Assembly: GCA_947479185.1 (NCBI GenBank)
Contig: CANJYY010000176.1
Span: forward strand, 1-6,088
Direction: 5' to 3'
DNA length: 6,088 nucleotides
DNA from: Caulobacteraceae bacterium
GTDB lineage: Bacteria > Pseudomonadota > Alphaproteobacteria > Caulobacterales > Caulobacteraceae
Of this stretch, positions 1-6,088 are shown piece after piece (positions within the stretch are counted from its first letter, which is position 1; the number at the start of each line of letters is the position of its first letter). The position numbers and the translations under genes are program-made. The notes below the pieces were generated by a model. That model was given only the letters and a program-made list of their open reading frames with translations, was not told the origin of the DNA and searched no databases.

Positions 1-948
<948 letters not shown>

Positions 949-979
949 GCCGCCCGCTACGCCCTGAAAGCCCTTATCG

Positions 980-2482
980 TCAACCGCCCGCGGTCGACTT
1001 CATGTGTTTGACCATGCCGATGGCGGCCAAGAAGTAGTGCACCGACGCCCAGGCGTAGAAGCACAGCGAGATGATGATCGCCTGCCGCGTGCCCATGGAT
1101 CCGGCCGTGTGACAGGCCGCCCCCAGCGCTTCCGCCGCGCCTTCCGGAGCCTTGCCGCCCGGGCATTCCTTGATGAAGTCGCCCACGCCCGCGTCGCCGC
1201 TGAAGCCCTGGAACAGACCGGACACGCCGAGGCCGGGGTGGCTGAAGTTGAACTGGCCGAGCGCGTCGCTCAGCCAGCCGGTGAACACCGGCCCGCCGCC
1301 GAGCGCGATCAGGTTGAGGAAGAAGAACAGCAGCGCCGTCGCCGTGGCCCGCTGGGTCACCGGCACGGAGTTCTGCACCACGCCGAACGTCGGGCCCAGG
1401 TAGGTGTAGTGGAAGATGCCCGGGACCAGCAGGATCAGGGCGGCCATCTGCCAGGTGTTCTGCAGGTAGGCCATGATGTAGATCGGCGTGGCGATCAGCA
1501 GGCCGATGGCCGGGACCAGCGGATACCAGATGGCGCTCTTGCGGGCCGCGCGGTCGGCGACGAAGCCGCCCACCAGCGTGCCGATACCGGCCGAGAAGCC
1601 GCCCACCAGACCGGTGATCAGACCGACGGTGGCGTAGTCCAGGCCGAACTGGCGCACGAAGTAGGCCGGCACGAAGGCGCCCGATCCGTAGGAGCCGAAC
1701 GAGGCGATGGTCACGCCCAGCACCATGTGCAGCACGGGCCACTTGCCGAACAGCACCTTGGCCACGCCCCAGAGTTCGCTGAACTCGTTGGCCATGGAGA
1801 AGGGCTTGGGCTCGGGCGCGACCGGCGCGGTGACGTCTTCCGGTTCGATCGGATGTTCGACGATGTCCGAATGGCCGCGCGGCGGTTCCTTGACCAGCAG
1901 CTTGAACAGCACCGCCAGGATCAGGCCCGGCAGGCCGACGACGACGAAGGCCACCCGCCAGCTGAACGCCTGGGTCAGCCAGCCGCCCGCGACGGCGCCG
2001 ATCATCGTCCCCAGCGGGATGCCAAAGGCATAGATCGACAGGGCGGTCGCCCGCTTCTTCGGCTCGAAATAGTCGCTGATCAGCGAATGGGAGGGGGGCG
2101 AACAGCCCGCCTCGCCGATGCCGACGCCGAACCGGAGGATGGCCAGCATGACGAAGTTCTGGGCGGCGCCGCAGAGCGCCGTGAATCCCGACCAGATGAT
2201 CAGCGACCAGGTGATGATGTTGACCCGGCTCTTGCGCTCGGCCAGTCGGGCGATCGGGATGCCGAGGGTGGTGTAGAGCAGGGCGAAGTACAGGCCGCCC
2301 AGCAGGCCCAACTGGGTGTCGGTCAGTTTCAGGTCGACCTTGATGGCCTGACCGATGGTGGCGATGATCGTGCGATCAATGAAGTTGAACGTGTAAGCCG
2401 CCAGCAACATGCCGAGCACGAGCGTCTTGTAGCCGTTCGAATAGACAGGTGGCGCGGGCGCCCCCGCGGTCACATCGGTCAT
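980..2482 (-). CDS. Spinster-like MFS transporter, 500 aa (downstream copy of a tandem pair)
   Basis: This is an inner-membrane secondary transporter of the major facilitator superfamily with about twelve hydrophobic segments; the substrate cannot be read from sequence. TM1 carries NFIDR (33-37), the NxxDR-type signature of spinster-like proteins. The loop after TM2 has a motif A variant, ARLAERKSR (78-86), with Glu82 where Asp is usual. TM4 carries RFGVGIGEAGCSPPSHSL (117-134). The second half has a canonical motif A, GGFVADRAARKS (305-316). A proline- and acid-rich linker (about 196-245) joins the halves. The segment between TM11 and TM12 (about 406-465) is long, predicted periplasmic, and contains Cys440 and Cys457. 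The start ATG (2482-2480) has a strong GGAGGA at 2496-2491 with an 8-base spacer. It lies 87 bp after its paralogue and 31 bp before purB. Nothing obvious (promoter, terminator) stands out in the 87-bp gap, so I infer one transcription unit. Confidence 0.92.
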   Translation of the reverse strand: MTDVTAGAPAPPVYSNGYKTLVLGMLLAAYTFNFIDRTIIATIGQAIKVDLKLTDTQLGLLGGLYFALLYTTLGIPIARLAERKSRVNIITWSLIIWSGFTALCGAAQNFVMLAILRFGVGIGEAGCSPPSHSLISDYFEPKKRATALSIYAFGIPLGTMIGAVAGGWLTQAFSWRVAFVVVGLPGLILAVLFKLLVKEPPRGHSDIVEHPIEPEDVTAPVAPEPKPFSMANEFSELWGVAKVLFGKWPVLHMVLGVTIASFGSYGSGAFVPAYFVRQFGLDYATVGLITGLVGGFSAGIGTLVGGFVADRAARKSAIWYPLVPAIGLLIATPIYIMAYLQNTWQMAALILLVPGIFHYTYLGPTFGVVQNSVPVTQRATATALLFFFLNLIALGGGPVFTGWLSDALGQFNFSHPGLGVSGLFQGFSGDAGVGDFIKECPGGKAPEGAAEALGAACHTAGSMGTRQAIIISLCFYAWASVHYFLAAIGMVKHMKSTAGG

Positions 2483-2490
2483 CCGGTAGT

Positions 2491-2496
2491 TCCTCC
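2491..2496 (-). promoter_or_regulatory. Strong ribosome binding site of the downstream MFS gene
   Basis: The minus strand reads GGAGGA, eight bases before the ATG at 2482. It fixes that start and shows that this gene does not depend on translational coupling to the gene upstream, whose stop codon is 87 bp away. Confidence 0.75.
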
Positions 2497-2569
2497 CCAG
2501 TCGTAGCCCGGCACTCTAGCCGCGGCGGGTCGCGCCTCGCCAGTGGTGATTTGAAAGACCGGTATGGTG

Positions 2570-4030
2570 TCAGCTGACCATCTCTTCACGGATAGTCTTG
2601 CGGGCCTGCCAGAACAGCGCGAACGCGATCAGGTTGAAGCCCATCGACACGATCAGCGACCAACGCAGCCCTTCGGCCTGGGCGACCCCGCAGGCCGCCT
2701 TGTTGATGTCCAGCATGGCCTTGCCGCAGTCGGCTGTCGTCAGTCCGGATTGCTGCAGGAGCCCGGCGGCCCACAGGTCGCTGATGATGCCGACGAACAG
2801 CGGGCCAAGGCCCAGTCCCACGAGATTGATGATGAACAGCAGGACCGCGGCGCAGGTCGCGCGGATCTGCGGCTGCACGATGCTCTGGGCGGTGGCGTAG
2901 ACAGGCCCGTACCAGAGCGAACCGATGATGGCCGGCAGGGCCATCAGCAGCAGGGCGGCGGTGGCGCTGGGGACCGAGACCGCCGTGATGTAGATCGGGA
3001 TGGTGACCAGCGAGGCGATGGCCGGGACCACTACATAGGCCCGCAGGTCCTTGGCCCCCAGCCTGTCGGCGATGAAGCCGCCCAGCCAGACGCCCAGCAC
3101 GCCGGCCGTGCCGCTGACCACGCTGAGCGCCACGCCGACTGTGCCGATCGGGCCGATGGAAAAGCCGGTGATGCCGGTGATCCAGGCGGACAGGTCGGCG
3201 ATCTGGGCCGAGTGGCTGCGGAAGAAGAAGCTGGCGGTGAACGGGGCGTGGCCATAACCGATGAAGGCCTTGATCGCCGCCGCGAAGGCGATGAGCCAGA
3301 AGGTCTTCTTGGAGATCAGGACCTTCATGGCCTCGCGGAGCGGCATGCTGGCCGTGGCTTTTGCGGCCATGATGGCGGTCAGTTTCCTGCGCGGCTCGGG
3401 CAGGGTGAAAATGGTCAACAGGGCGAAGATCAGGCCGGGCGCCCCGGCCACGAGGAAGGCCGCCCGCCACCCGTAGGCGTCTGCGATCAGCCCGCCCATG
3501 GCCATGCCGATCAGGCTGCCGAGCGGGGTGCCGATGGAGTAGAAGGCGATGGCTGAGGCCCGCTTGTCCTTGGGCACATAGTCGGTGATCAGGGAGTGGG
3601 CCGGCGGCGTGCAGCCGGCTTCGCCGACCCCCACCCCGATCCGCGCCAGCACCAACTGCCAGAAGTTCTGGGTCAGGCCGCAGAGCATGGTGAACCCGCT
3701 CCAGAGCGCCAGGGCTGACCCGATGATCAAGGGGCGGTTGGACGTCTCGGCCTTGCGAGCGATGGGGATGCCCAGCACCGTATAGAACAGGGCGAAGGCC
3801 AGGCCGGTCATCATGCCCAGCTGCCAGTCAGCGAGGTTCAGGTCCTTCTTGATCGGCTCGGCCAGGATGTTGACGATCTGCCGATCGAGGAAGTTCAGCG
3901 TGTAGATGATCATCAGCGTCCACAGCGCATAGCGCCGGAAACCTGTGCTGAGGGGCTCGATGCCCGGACCGTCATCCGCGGATGCGGCCAGCTCGGACGC
4001 GGTCGGCGCCGGGGTGACGGCGTCGGTCAT
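2570..4030 (-). CDS. Spinster-like MFS transporter, 486 aa (upstream copy of a tandem pair)
   Basis: This is a twelve-helix inner-membrane transporter of the major facilitator superfamily and a clear paralogue of the next gene; the substrate is unknown. TM1 has NFLDR (46-50). The first motif A is more decayed than in the paralogue: ARKAETSNR (91-99) has Glu for Asp and Thr for the following Arg. The TM4 block ARIGVGVGEAGCTPPAHSL (129-147) nearly copies its sister. The second motif A is GGFIADRLGAKD (317-328). Compared with the paralogue it has a shorter TM6-TM7 linker but roughly 18 extra hydrophobic, Gly-rich residues around 285-312. Its TM11-TM12 loop also holds two cysteines (435, 447). 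I chose ATG 4030-4028 because GAGGAA (4042-4037) lies six bases upstream and both paralogues then begin MTD; the frame stays open to a TTG at 4099, which would add 23 poorly supported residues. It is the first gene of the leftward unit and is divergent from the GST gene. Confidence 0.92.
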   Translation of the reverse strand: MTDAVTPAPTASELAASADDGPGIEPLSTGFRRYALWTLMIIYTLNFLDRQIVNILAEPIKKDLNLADWQLGMMTGLAFALFYTVLGIPIARKAETSNRPLIIGSALALWSGFTMLCGLTQNFWQLVLARIGVGVGEAGCTPPAHSLITDYVPKDKRASAIAFYSIGTPLGSLIGMAMGGLIADAYGWRAAFLVAGAPGLIFALLTIFTLPEPRRKLTAIMAAKATASMPLREAMKVLISKKTFWLIAFAAAIKAFIGYGHAPFTASFFFRSHSAQIADLSAWITGITGFSIGPIGTVGVALSVVSGTAGVLGVWLGGFIADRLGAKDLRAYVVVPAIASLVTIPIYITAVSVPSATAALLLMALPAIIGSLWYGPVYATAQSIVQPQIRATCAAVLLFIINLVGLGLGPLFVGIISDLWAAGLLQQSGLTTADCGKAMLDINKAACGVAQAEGLRWSLIVSMGFNLIAFALFWQARKTIREEMVS

Positions 4031-4036
4031 GGGCGT

Positions 4037-4042
4037 TTCCTC
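4037..4042 (-). promoter_or_regulatory. Ribosome binding site deciding the start of the upstream MFS gene
   Basis: The minus strand reads GAGGAA, followed by six bases and then ATG at 4030. It supports this start over the upstream in-frame TTG at 4099, which sits inside a plausible -35 element. Confidence 0.65.
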
Positions 4043-4070
4043 AAACACTTGTTCTATTTGTTGGCCGCAC

Positions 4071-4099
4071 CTTACGGGCAGGTTAGGGGGAGGCGTCAA
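4071..4099 (-). promoter_or_regulatory. Candidate promoter for the MFS-MFS-purB unit
   Basis: On the minus strand TTGACG (4099-4094) matches the -35 consensus at five of six positions. It is followed by a 17-base spacer and CGTAAG (4076-4071), a weak -10 with three of six matches. Strong -35 with weak -10 is common in alphaproteobacterial housekeeping promoters. The implied leader is about 35 bases and carries the GAGGAA ribosome binding site. This comes from inspection by eye only. Confidence 0.35.
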
Positions 4100-4109
4100 C
4101 AGGGCGTCA
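4092..4109. repeat. Two direct GGCGTCA repeats, 11 bp apart, in the divergent control region
   Basis: GGCGTCA occurs at 4092-4098 and again at 4103-4109, one helical turn apart. The first copy overlaps the candidate -35 of the transporter unit, and both lie within 40 bp upstream of the GST start. Tandem same-face half-sites of this spacing are typical of some response-regulator operators. No regulator is encoded in the window, and the assignment is speculative. Confidence 0.3.
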
Positions 4110-4119
4110 CATCATACTT

Positions 4120-4124
4120 GGGAG
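4120..4124 (+). promoter_or_regulatory. Ribosome binding site supporting the GTG start of the GST gene
   Basis: GGGAG is followed by six bases and GTG at 4131. An in-frame TAG at 4125-4127 lies between them, so the coding region cannot begin further upstream, and the next in-frame Met (residue 21) is beyond the conserved N-terminal motif. Confidence 0.65.
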
Positions 4125-4130
4125 TAGCGG

Positions 4131-4757
4131 GTGGAACTCGTCATCGGCACGAAGAACTGGTCGACCTGGTCCTTGCGACCGTGGCTGGTGATGAAGCGGA
4201 CGGGTGCGCCGTTCACCGAGACGCTGGTCGCCTTGCGCGAGGTCGAGACCTCGACCACCGAGATCCTCAAGCACTCCCCGTCGGGCCTCGTGCCGGTGCT
4301 CAAGGACGGGGACCTGACGATCTGGGACTCGCTGGCGATCTGCGAGTACCTGGCCGAACGGTTCCCGGCGGCGAAACTCTGGCCCGAGGACCCCGCCGAC
4401 CGCGCCCTGGCCCGCGCGGCGACGGCGGAGATGCACAGCGGCTTCCAGTCCCTGCGCGCTGAATGCCCCATGGATCTGACCCTGGAGGCCAAGGCGGACC
4501 TGTCGGAAGCCACCCAGGCCAACGTGCGCCGGCTGGTCCAGCTGTGGTCGGGCCTGCTGGCCCGCTCGGGCGGCCCGTTCCTGTTCGGTGACTGGACCAT
4601 CGCCGACGCCTTCTTCACGCCGGTGGCGACGCGTTTCCGCAGCTATGGCGTCCACGCCAGCGACTACGGCGACACCGGCGCGGCCGGCCGCTACGTCAAG
4701 CAACTGCTGGAGACGCCCGACTTCCTCGCCTGGGAAAAGGACGCCCTGGCGGCCTGA
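4131..4757 (+). CDS. Glutathione S-transferase family protein, 208 aa
   Basis: This is a cytoplasmic protein of the GST superfamily, expected to bind glutathione and conjugate or reduce small electrophiles or peroxides; the actual substrate is not evident. Residues 1-80 form the thioredoxin-like domain. The segment KNWSTWSLRPWL (8-19) holds the candidate catalytic serines S11 and S14. GLVPVL (52-57) carries the cis-proline P55, and D66-S67 is the usual gamma-glutamyl-binding Asp/Ser pair, in WDSLAICEYLAERFP. The all-helical C-terminal domain follows from about residue 90, with the folding N-cap motif TIAD at 156-159. Full length is normal for the family. The start is GTG at 4131, forced by an in-frame stop two codons upstream. 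It is divergent from the transporter gene and co-directional with msrP, 98 bp further on. The subclass is unclear; it resembles Ser-type (zeta- or beta-like) bacterial GSTs more than Tyr-type ones. Confidence 0.93.
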   Translation: MELVIGTKNWSTWSLRPWLVMKRTGAPFTETLVALREVETSTTEILKHSPSGLVPVLKDGDLTIWDSLAICEYLAERFPAAKLWPEDPADRALARAATAEMHSGFQSLRAECPMDLTLEAKADLSEATQANVRRLVQLWSGLLARSGGPFLFGDWTIADAFFTPVATRFRSYGVHASDYGDTGAAGRYVKQLLETPDFLAWEKDALAA

Positions 4758-4808
4758 TCACGCTCCGGCGCCCGTGAGTTGACTCGCCCGTGATCGAACG
4801 GCGTGATC
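4756..4808. repeat. CGTGATC repeat cluster between the GST gene and msrP
   Basis: CGTGATC occurs directly repeated at 4789-4795 and 4802-4808 (13-bp period), and inverted as GATCACG at 4756-4762, overlapping the GST stop codon. Between the inverted arms is a smaller palindrome, GAGT-tg-ACTC (4776-4785). The outer arms could form a 7-bp stem in RNA, but there is no following T-run, so it does not look like an intrinsic terminator. Its overlap with the candidate msrP promoter suggests an operator; this is inference. Confidence 0.35.
4779..4807 (+). promoter_or_regulatory. Candidate msrPQ promoter
   Basis: TTGACT (4779-4784) matches the -35 consensus at five of six positions. A 17-base spacer leads to CGTGAT (4802-4807), a weak -10 with three matches. 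The implied leader is about 40 bases. The -35 lies in the GAGT/ACTC palindrome and the -10 coincides with the second CGTGATC repeat. The site also contains GACTC (4781-4785), a GANTC sequence of the kind methylated by CcrM in Caulobacter-like bacteria. Confidence 0.35.
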
Positions 4809-4844
4809 CACAGGCGCTCCCATGCGTAGACTGTGCTGGGGCAC

Positions 4845-4848
4845 GGAG
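4845..4848 (+). promoter_or_regulatory. Ribosome binding site deciding the msrP start
   Basis: GGAG is followed by seven bases and ATG at 4856. It favours this start over the in-frame GTG at 4790, which has no ribosome binding site and lies inside the repeat cluster. Confidence 0.7.
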
Positions 4849-4855
4849 ACGACCC

Positions 4856-5779
4856 ATGCTGATCCGCCACGCCGACGATCTGACCGAGAACGACGTCACG
4901 CCGCAGGACGTCTATCTGCGACGCCGCGAGTTCCTCGCGCTCGGCGCGGCCGGCATCGGGCTGGGCCTGGCCGGCGAGGCCGCCGCCATCCCGCTGAAGG
5001 GCAATGTCAGCCCGTTCTCCACCACCGAGCCGAAGACCTCGAAGGAGGACGTCACCGGCTACAACAATTTCTACGAATTCGGCGTCGACAAGGACGATCC
5101 GGCCCGCAACGCCGGCAGCCTGAAGACCAGCCCCTGGACCATCAAGATCGACGGCGAATGCGCCAGGCCGGGCACCGTGGATCTGGCCAGCTTCCTGCGT
5201 GGCAACACGCTGCAGGACCGGGTCTACCGCCACCGCTGCGTCGAGGGCTGGTCGATGGTCATCCCCTGGCTGGGCGTGCCGCTGGCCGACCTGCTCAAGC
5301 GCTACCAGCCGACCAGCAAGGCGAAATACGTTGCGTTTGAAACCCTCTACCGGCCCTCGGAAATGCCCGGCCAGAAACGCCGCGTGCTCGACTGGCCCTA
5401 CCGCGAAGGCCTGCGCATCGACGAGGCGATGAACCCGCTGACCCTGATGGCGGTGGGCCTCTACGGCGAGACGCTGAAGAACCAGAACGGCGCGCCGATG
5501 CGGCTGGTCGTGCCGTGGAAGTACGGCTTCAAGAGCATCAAGAGCATCGTCCGCATCAGCTTCACCGAGACCCAGCCGCGCACGGCCTGGAACCTGTCGG
5601 CGCCGCAGGAGTACGGCTTCTATTCCAACGTCAATCCGCAGGTGGACCATCCGCGCTGGTCCCAGGCCTCGGAACGGCGCATCGGCGAGTTCCGCCGCCG
5701 TCCGACCCTGATGTTCAACGGCTATGGCGAGCAGGTCGCCTCGTTGTACCGCGGCATGGACCTGAAGAAGTTCTTCTGA
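4856..5779 (+). CDS. msrP: MsrP, periplasmic methionine sulfoxide reductase catalytic subunit (molybdopterin)
   Basis: This subunit reduces methionine sulfoxide in oxidised periplasmic proteins, using electrons delivered by MsrQ. From ATG 4856 it is 307 residues, slightly shorter than the 334 of E. coli MsrP (YedY). A twin-arginine signal (RRREFL, 22-27) and a hydrophobic stretch (28-40) end in Ala-Ala-Ala (42-44), a plausible signal peptidase site, so the folded cofactor-loaded protein should be exported by Tat. The sulfite-oxidase-type fold follows. GYNNFYEFG (68-76) is the conserved cofactor-pocket block. Cys128 in [11 protein letters not shown] is the molybdenum ligand. [12 protein letters not shown] (219-230) and the C-terminal block from YGFYSNVNP (253-261) through [14 protein letters not shown] (287-300) closely follow the E. 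coli protein. Starting at the upstream GTG (4790) would add 22 residues resembling neither a signal nor the family. Its stop codon overlaps the msrQ start, indicating translational coupling. Confidence 0.97.
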   Translation: MLIRHADDLTENDVTPQDVYLRRREFLALGAAGIGLGLAGEAAAIPLKGNVSPFSTTEPKTSKEDVTGYNNFYEFGVDKDDPARNAGSLKTSPWTIKIDGECARPGTVDLASFLRGNTLQDRVYRHRCVEGWSMVIPWLGVPLADLLKRYQPTSKAKYVAFETLYRPSEMPGQKRRVLDWPYREGLRIDEAMNPLTLMAVGLYGETLKNQNGAPMRLVVPWKYGFKSIKSIVRISFTETQPRTAWNLSAPQEYGFYSNVNPQVDHPRWSQASERRIGEFRRRPTLMFNGYGEQVASLYRGMDLKKFF

Positions 5780-6088
5780 TGAACCGCAAGACCGTCGACG
5801 CGATCGCCCTCTGGGCGGTCTCGCTGGCCTGCCTGCTGCCGCTGCTGTGGCTGGTGTGGCGCGGCTATCAAGGCGAGCTCGGCGCCAATCCCATCGAGAA
5901 GGTCATCCGCAACCTCGGCGTCTGGGGGCTGCGGCTGCTGATCGTCGGCCTGACCATCACGCCGCTGGCCCGCCTGCTGAGACAGCCGCGCCTGATCCGC
6001 CTGCGCCGGCCGATCGGCCTGTTCGCCTTCGGCTACATCGTGCTGCACCTGTCGACCTACATCGGCGTCGATCAGTATTTCGACTGGC
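5779..6088 (+). CDS. msrQ: MsrQ, heme-binding membrane subunit of the methionine sulfoxide reductase system, cut by the right edge
   Basis: This inner-membrane b-type heme protein passes electrons from the respiratory chain (quinol or flavin) to periplasmic MsrP. Its ATG shares one base with the msrP stop (TGATG at 5777-5781), the classic coupled arrangement of this pair. The 103 residues present hold about three membrane segments: 9-27 (LLPLLWLVW), 46-64 and 78-96. Family blocks include LGANPIEKVIRNLG (34-47), ITPLARLLRQPRLIRLRR (60-77) and the heme-ligand candidate His90 in VLHLSTY (88-94), which aligns by eye with the conserved His near this position in E. coli MsrQ (YedZ). The frame is open to the end of the window after YFDW, so roughly half of a protein of about 200 residues is visible. 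No own ribosome binding site is obvious; msrP ends AAGAAGTTCTTC just before. Confidence 0.95.
   Translation, partial: MNRKTVDAIALWAVSLACLLPLLWLVWRGYQGELGANPIEKVIRNLGVWGLRLLIVGLTITPLARLLRQPRLIRLRRPIGLFAFGYIVLHLSTYIGVDQYFDW

Noticed and set aside
1004..2506. 500-codon plus-strand open frame antisense to the first transporter
   Set aside because: It mirrors the transporter frame almost end to end and reads as Arg/Gln/His/Asp-rich low-complexity protein with no motif. The minus strand gives a full MFS protein with family signatures and a strong ribosome binding site.
2483..2569. Possible terminator or internal promoter between the two transporter genes
   Set aside because: The GC-rich stretch contains short self-complementary pieces, but I find no stable stem followed by T residues and no convincing -35/-10 pair; only the ribosome binding site is supported.
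2564..2581. Palindrome GTCAGCTGAC and a 5-bp stem at the stop of the upstream transporter gene
   Set aside because: The stem is short and has no T-run, so it does not support a terminator. The palindrome has no loop and overlaps coding bases.
2564..3556. 330-codon plus-strand open frame antisense to the second transporter
   Set aside because: It has the same shadow composition, no ribosome binding site or recognisable domain, and is contradicted by the MFS gene on the other strand.
4041..4063. A/T-richer patch with CAAA/TTTG and AAC/GTT half-matches as an operator
   Set aside because: The arms are only three or four bases and imperfect, which is within chance for a short AT-rich leader.
4790..4855. 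N-terminal extension of msrP from GTG 4790
   Set aside because: It has no ribosome binding site, would bury the Tat signal 22 residues deeper, and lies in the promoter-like repeats; ATG 4856 has GGAG seven bases upstream.
4691..5650. Minus-strand open frame opposite msrP
   Set aside because: The plus strand encodes MsrP with its Mo-binding Cys, Tat signal and near-continuous family blocks; the antisense frame shows only GC-driven residue bias.

Overview
The window is an ordinary-looking chromosomal stretch from a GC-rich bacterium. Codons end mostly in G or C, and the proteins resemble alphaproteobacterial ones. Caulobacterales (Caulobacter, Phenylobacterium, Brevundimonas) is my best guess, but that is an inference from protein style and not a proven placement. 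I see no mobile element, CRISPR array, rRNA, tRNA, or compositionally foreign block. No stretch of more than about 100 bases lies outside a gene or its control region.

Left two thirds, minus strand: three genes point leftward in a probable transcription unit. Two tandem, paralogous, spinster-like major facilitator superfamily (MFS) transporters (4030 to 2570 and 2482 to 980) are followed after 31 bp by purB, adenylosuccinate lyase, which runs off the left edge with 316 residues present. The two transporters share their signature blocks but differ in linker and loop lengths, as expected of an old duplication. A perfect 10-bp inverted repeat brackets the purB start codon, so the AUG would sit in the loop of a GC-rich mRNA hairpin. 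This is the most distinctive non-coding signal in the window.

Right third, plus strand: a divergent 100-bp control region separates the transporter unit from a glutathione S-transferase family gene with a GTG start. After 98 bp comes msrP (the periplasmic, Tat-exported molybdopterin subunit of the methionine sulfoxide reductase system, formerly yedY). It overlaps by one base with msrQ (the heme membrane subunit, formerly yedZ), which is cut by the right edge. MsrP and MsrQ together repair oxidised methionines in periplasmic proteins, with electrons passing from the respiratory chain through MsrQ. The space before msrP holds a set of direct and inverted CGTGATC repeats around a plausible promoter.

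I found no convincing undescribed multi-gene system. The items worth checking are the purB start hairpin, the repeat cluster upstream of msrPQ, the 11-bp-spaced repeats in the divergent promoter region, and the unusual periplasmic loops of the two transporters.
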